Positions 12,566 through 13,770 of a DNA stretch of 13,770 nucleotides are shown one piece after another (position 1 is the first letter of the stretch; every line of letters begins with the position of its first letter). The position numbers and the translations under genes are program-made. The DNA is taken from contig JAGZZN010000051.1 of assembly GCA_018377375.1 (NCBI GenBank), forward strand, positions 1 through 13,770, given 5' to 3'. Source of the stretch: Streptococcus parasanguinis (lineage in GTDB: Bacteria; Bacillota; Bacilli; Lactobacillales; Streptococcaceae). The notes beneath the pieces are model-generated. The model was not told the DNA's origin, did no database searches, and saw only the letters and a program-made list of their open reading frames with translations.

Positions 12566-12592
12566 AGGTAGATGACGCAGCATCACCTTTTT
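12566..12592 (+). terminator. Terminator of the three-gene unknown cluster
   Basis: AGGT-(a)-GATG (12566-12574) pairs with CATC-ACCT (12581-12588), with one bulged base, followed by T to 12592. It begins directly after the stop codon. Confidence 0.65.
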
Positions 12593-12633
12593 ATCTTTTC
12601 TTAGGGATAAAAATTTTCGATATAAATTAACAC

Positions 12634-12662
12634 TTGTTTTCCTTAGACATTTGCACTATAAT
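12634..12662 (+). promoter_or_regulatory. Promoter of the ABC transporter operon
   Basis: TTGTTT (12634-12639), a 17-base spacer and consensus TATAAT (12657-12662). The start near 12669 gives a ~55-base leader with AGGAGA (12713-12718). Confidence 0.75.
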
Positions 12663-12723
12663 AGGGTGTTGTTAGGGCTTTCTTTCCTTATGTTGAAAAA
12701 AAGGCAGATTTTAGGAGATAGAT

Positions 12724-13716
12724 ATGGCAATGATAGAAGTGGAACATCTTCAGAAAAATTTTGTGAAGACAGTTAAGGAGCCGGGGTTAAAGGGAGCCTT
12801 GCGCTCCTTTATTCATCCTGAAAAGCAGACCTTTGAAGCGGTCAAGGATTTAACTTTTGAAGTTCCAAAAGGGCAGATTTTAGGATTTATCGGGGCAAAT
12901 GGTGCTGGGAAGTCAACCACCATCAAAATGCTGACAGGGATTTTAAAACCGACATCTGGTTTTTGTCGGATTAACGGCAAGATTCCGCAGGACAATCGCC
13001 AAGATTATGTCAAGGATATTGGAGTCGTTTTCGGACAACGCACCCAGCTATGGTGGGATTTGGCTCTGCAAGAGACTTACACGGTCTTGAAAGAGATCTA
13101 TGATGTACCGGACTCGCTTTTCCATAAGCGTATGGACTTTTTGAATGAAGTCTTGGATTTGAAGGAATTTATCAAGGATCCTGTGCGGACTCTTTCACTA
13201 GGTCAACGGATGCGGGCGGATATTGCGGCTTCCTTGCTTCACAATCCCAAAGTTCTCTTTTTAGATGAACCGACTATTGGTTTGGATGTGTCGGTCAAGG
13301 ACAACATTCGTCGGGCCATTACCCAGATTAATCAGGAGGAAGAGACAACTATTCTCTTGACTACTCATGATTTGAGTGATATTGAGCAACTCTGTGATCG
13401 GATTTTTATGATTGATAAGGGGCAAGAGATTTTTGATGGAACGGTTAGCCAGCTCAAGGAGACCTTTGGAAAAATGAAGACTCTCTCCTTTGACCTGACG
13501 CCAGGTCAAAATCATCTAGTCTCTCATTATGAGGGCTTGCCTGATATGTCCATTGATAGACAAGGAAATACTCTCAATATTGAATTCGATAGTTCCCGCT
13601 ACCAGTCGGCCGATATTATCAAGCAAACCTTATCTGATTTTGAGGTCCGTGATTTGAAGATGGTAGATACAGATATTGAAGATATTATCCGTCGCTTCTA
13701 TCGAAAGGAGCTCTAA
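12724..13716 (+). CDS. ABC-2 type exporter ATP-binding protein (COG4586-like)
   Basis: A 330-residue ATPase that powers a membrane exporter from the cytoplasmic side. Motifs are complete: Walker A GANGAGKS (residues 57-64), Q-loop Gln105 in VVFGQRTQLWWDL, signature LSLGQRMRAD (157-166), Walker B VLFLDEP with Glu182, D-loop GLD, and H-loop His215. The N-terminal insert before the first strand motif (KTVKEPGLKGALRSFIHPEK, about 15-34) and the QRTQLWWDL run mark the COG4586 type, usually paired with two six-helix permeases. The ~90-residue C-terminal extension is typical. AGGAGA precedes the ATG at 12724 by five bases; a second ATG at 12730 would have eleven-base spacing and is a fair alternative start. 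The substrate is unknown. The next gene starts one base after the stop codon. Confidence 0.92.
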   Translation: MAMIEVEHLQKNFVKTVKEPGLKGALRSFIHPEKQTFEAVKDLTFEVPKGQILGFIGANGAGKSTTIKMLTGILKPTSGFCRINGKIPQDNRQDYVKDIGVVFGQRTQLWWDLALQETYTVLKEIYDVPDSLFHKRMDFLNEVLDLKEFIKDPVRTLSLGQRMRADIAASLLHNPKVLFLDEPTIGLDVSVKDNIRRAITQINQEEETTILLTTHDLSDIEQLCDRIFMIDKGQEIFDGTVSQLKETFGKMKTLSFDLTPGQNHLVSHYEGLPDMSIDRQGNTLNIEFDSSRYQSADIIKQTLSDFEVRDLKMVDTDIEDIIRRFYRKEL

Positions 13717-13717
13717 G

Positions 13718-13770
13718 ATGGTCAAATTGTGGAGACGTTATAAACCCTTTATCAATGCAGGGATTCAGGA
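13718..13770 (+). CDS. Start of a probable ABC-2 permease gene (cut by window end)
   Basis: Only 17 codons are visible: MVKLWRRYKPFINAGIQ. AAAGGAG (13704-13710) at the end of the ATPase gene precedes the ATG by seven bases, and one base separates the two genes, so they are coupled. A basic, amphipathic start followed by a membrane segment is what the partner permease (COG4587 type) would show; the assignment rests on context. Confidence 0.75.
   Translation, partial: MVKLWRRYKPFINAGIQ

Overview
The window looks like chromosomal DNA from a Streptococcus, probably of the mitis or sanguinis group. I base this on recognisable streptococcal versions of TruA, trigger factor (Tig), RpoE (delta), PyrG and class II aldolase, on strong Shine-Dalgarno sites, and on a low to moderate GC content. 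I cannot name the species. Every protein gene reads on the + strand. It is mostly housekeeping DNA, with a small accessory-looking stretch at about 10.7-12.6 kb.

Layout. (1) 1-176: the cut end of an intergenic repeat (inverted copy), two terminator-like hairpins and the truA promoter. (2) 177-2735: a tightly overlapping operon of truA, a PdxK/ThiD-type kinase, an ECF-transporter S component and a UPF0340 protein, closed by a terminator. (3) 2768-4156: tig as a single gene with its own promoter and terminator. (4) 4187-5117: rpoE with a ~120-nt structured leader, followed directly by a complete copy of the repeat. (5) 5125-5883: a B3/B4-domain protein with its own promoter. (6) 5916-7849: pyrG behind a CTP-sensing type attenuator, followed by a diverged repeat copy. 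(7) 7891-8054: tRNA-Leu(AAG) with promoter and terminator. (8) 8103-8576: a small membrane protein. (9) 8662-9668: fba. (10) 9681-11257: a membrane-anchored alpha/beta hydrolase, then a very AT-rich histidine phosphatase. (11) 11324-12592: three small genes of unknown function, possibly one operon. (12) 12634-13770: an ABC-2 type exporter ATPase and the first 17 codons of what is probably its permease.

How the parts work together. The kinase next to an S component suggests salvage of a vitamin precursor: uptake through a shared ECF energising module, then phosphorylation. No thiamine riboswitch is visible in front of this operon, so vitamin B6 is more likely than HMP, though this is inference. 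PyrG makes CTP, and its leader carries the GGGC start and terminator arrangement known from the reiterative-transcription mechanism of Bacillus subtilis pyrG.

Most noteworthy: (a) a family of ~175-182 bp intergenic elements built of three stem-loops, with conserved ends and an exchangeable centre; one pair of copies is 97% identical and inverted across 4.9 kb; (b) two promoters (truA and the hydrolase gene) whose -10 boxes place the transcription start on the A of the ATG, predicting leaderless mRNAs; (c) the pyrG attenuator; (d) the fba ribosome-binding site inside a perfect palindrome; (e) the cluster of small unknown genes. I do not see a clearly new multi-gene system. The repeat family is the best candidate for something under-described.
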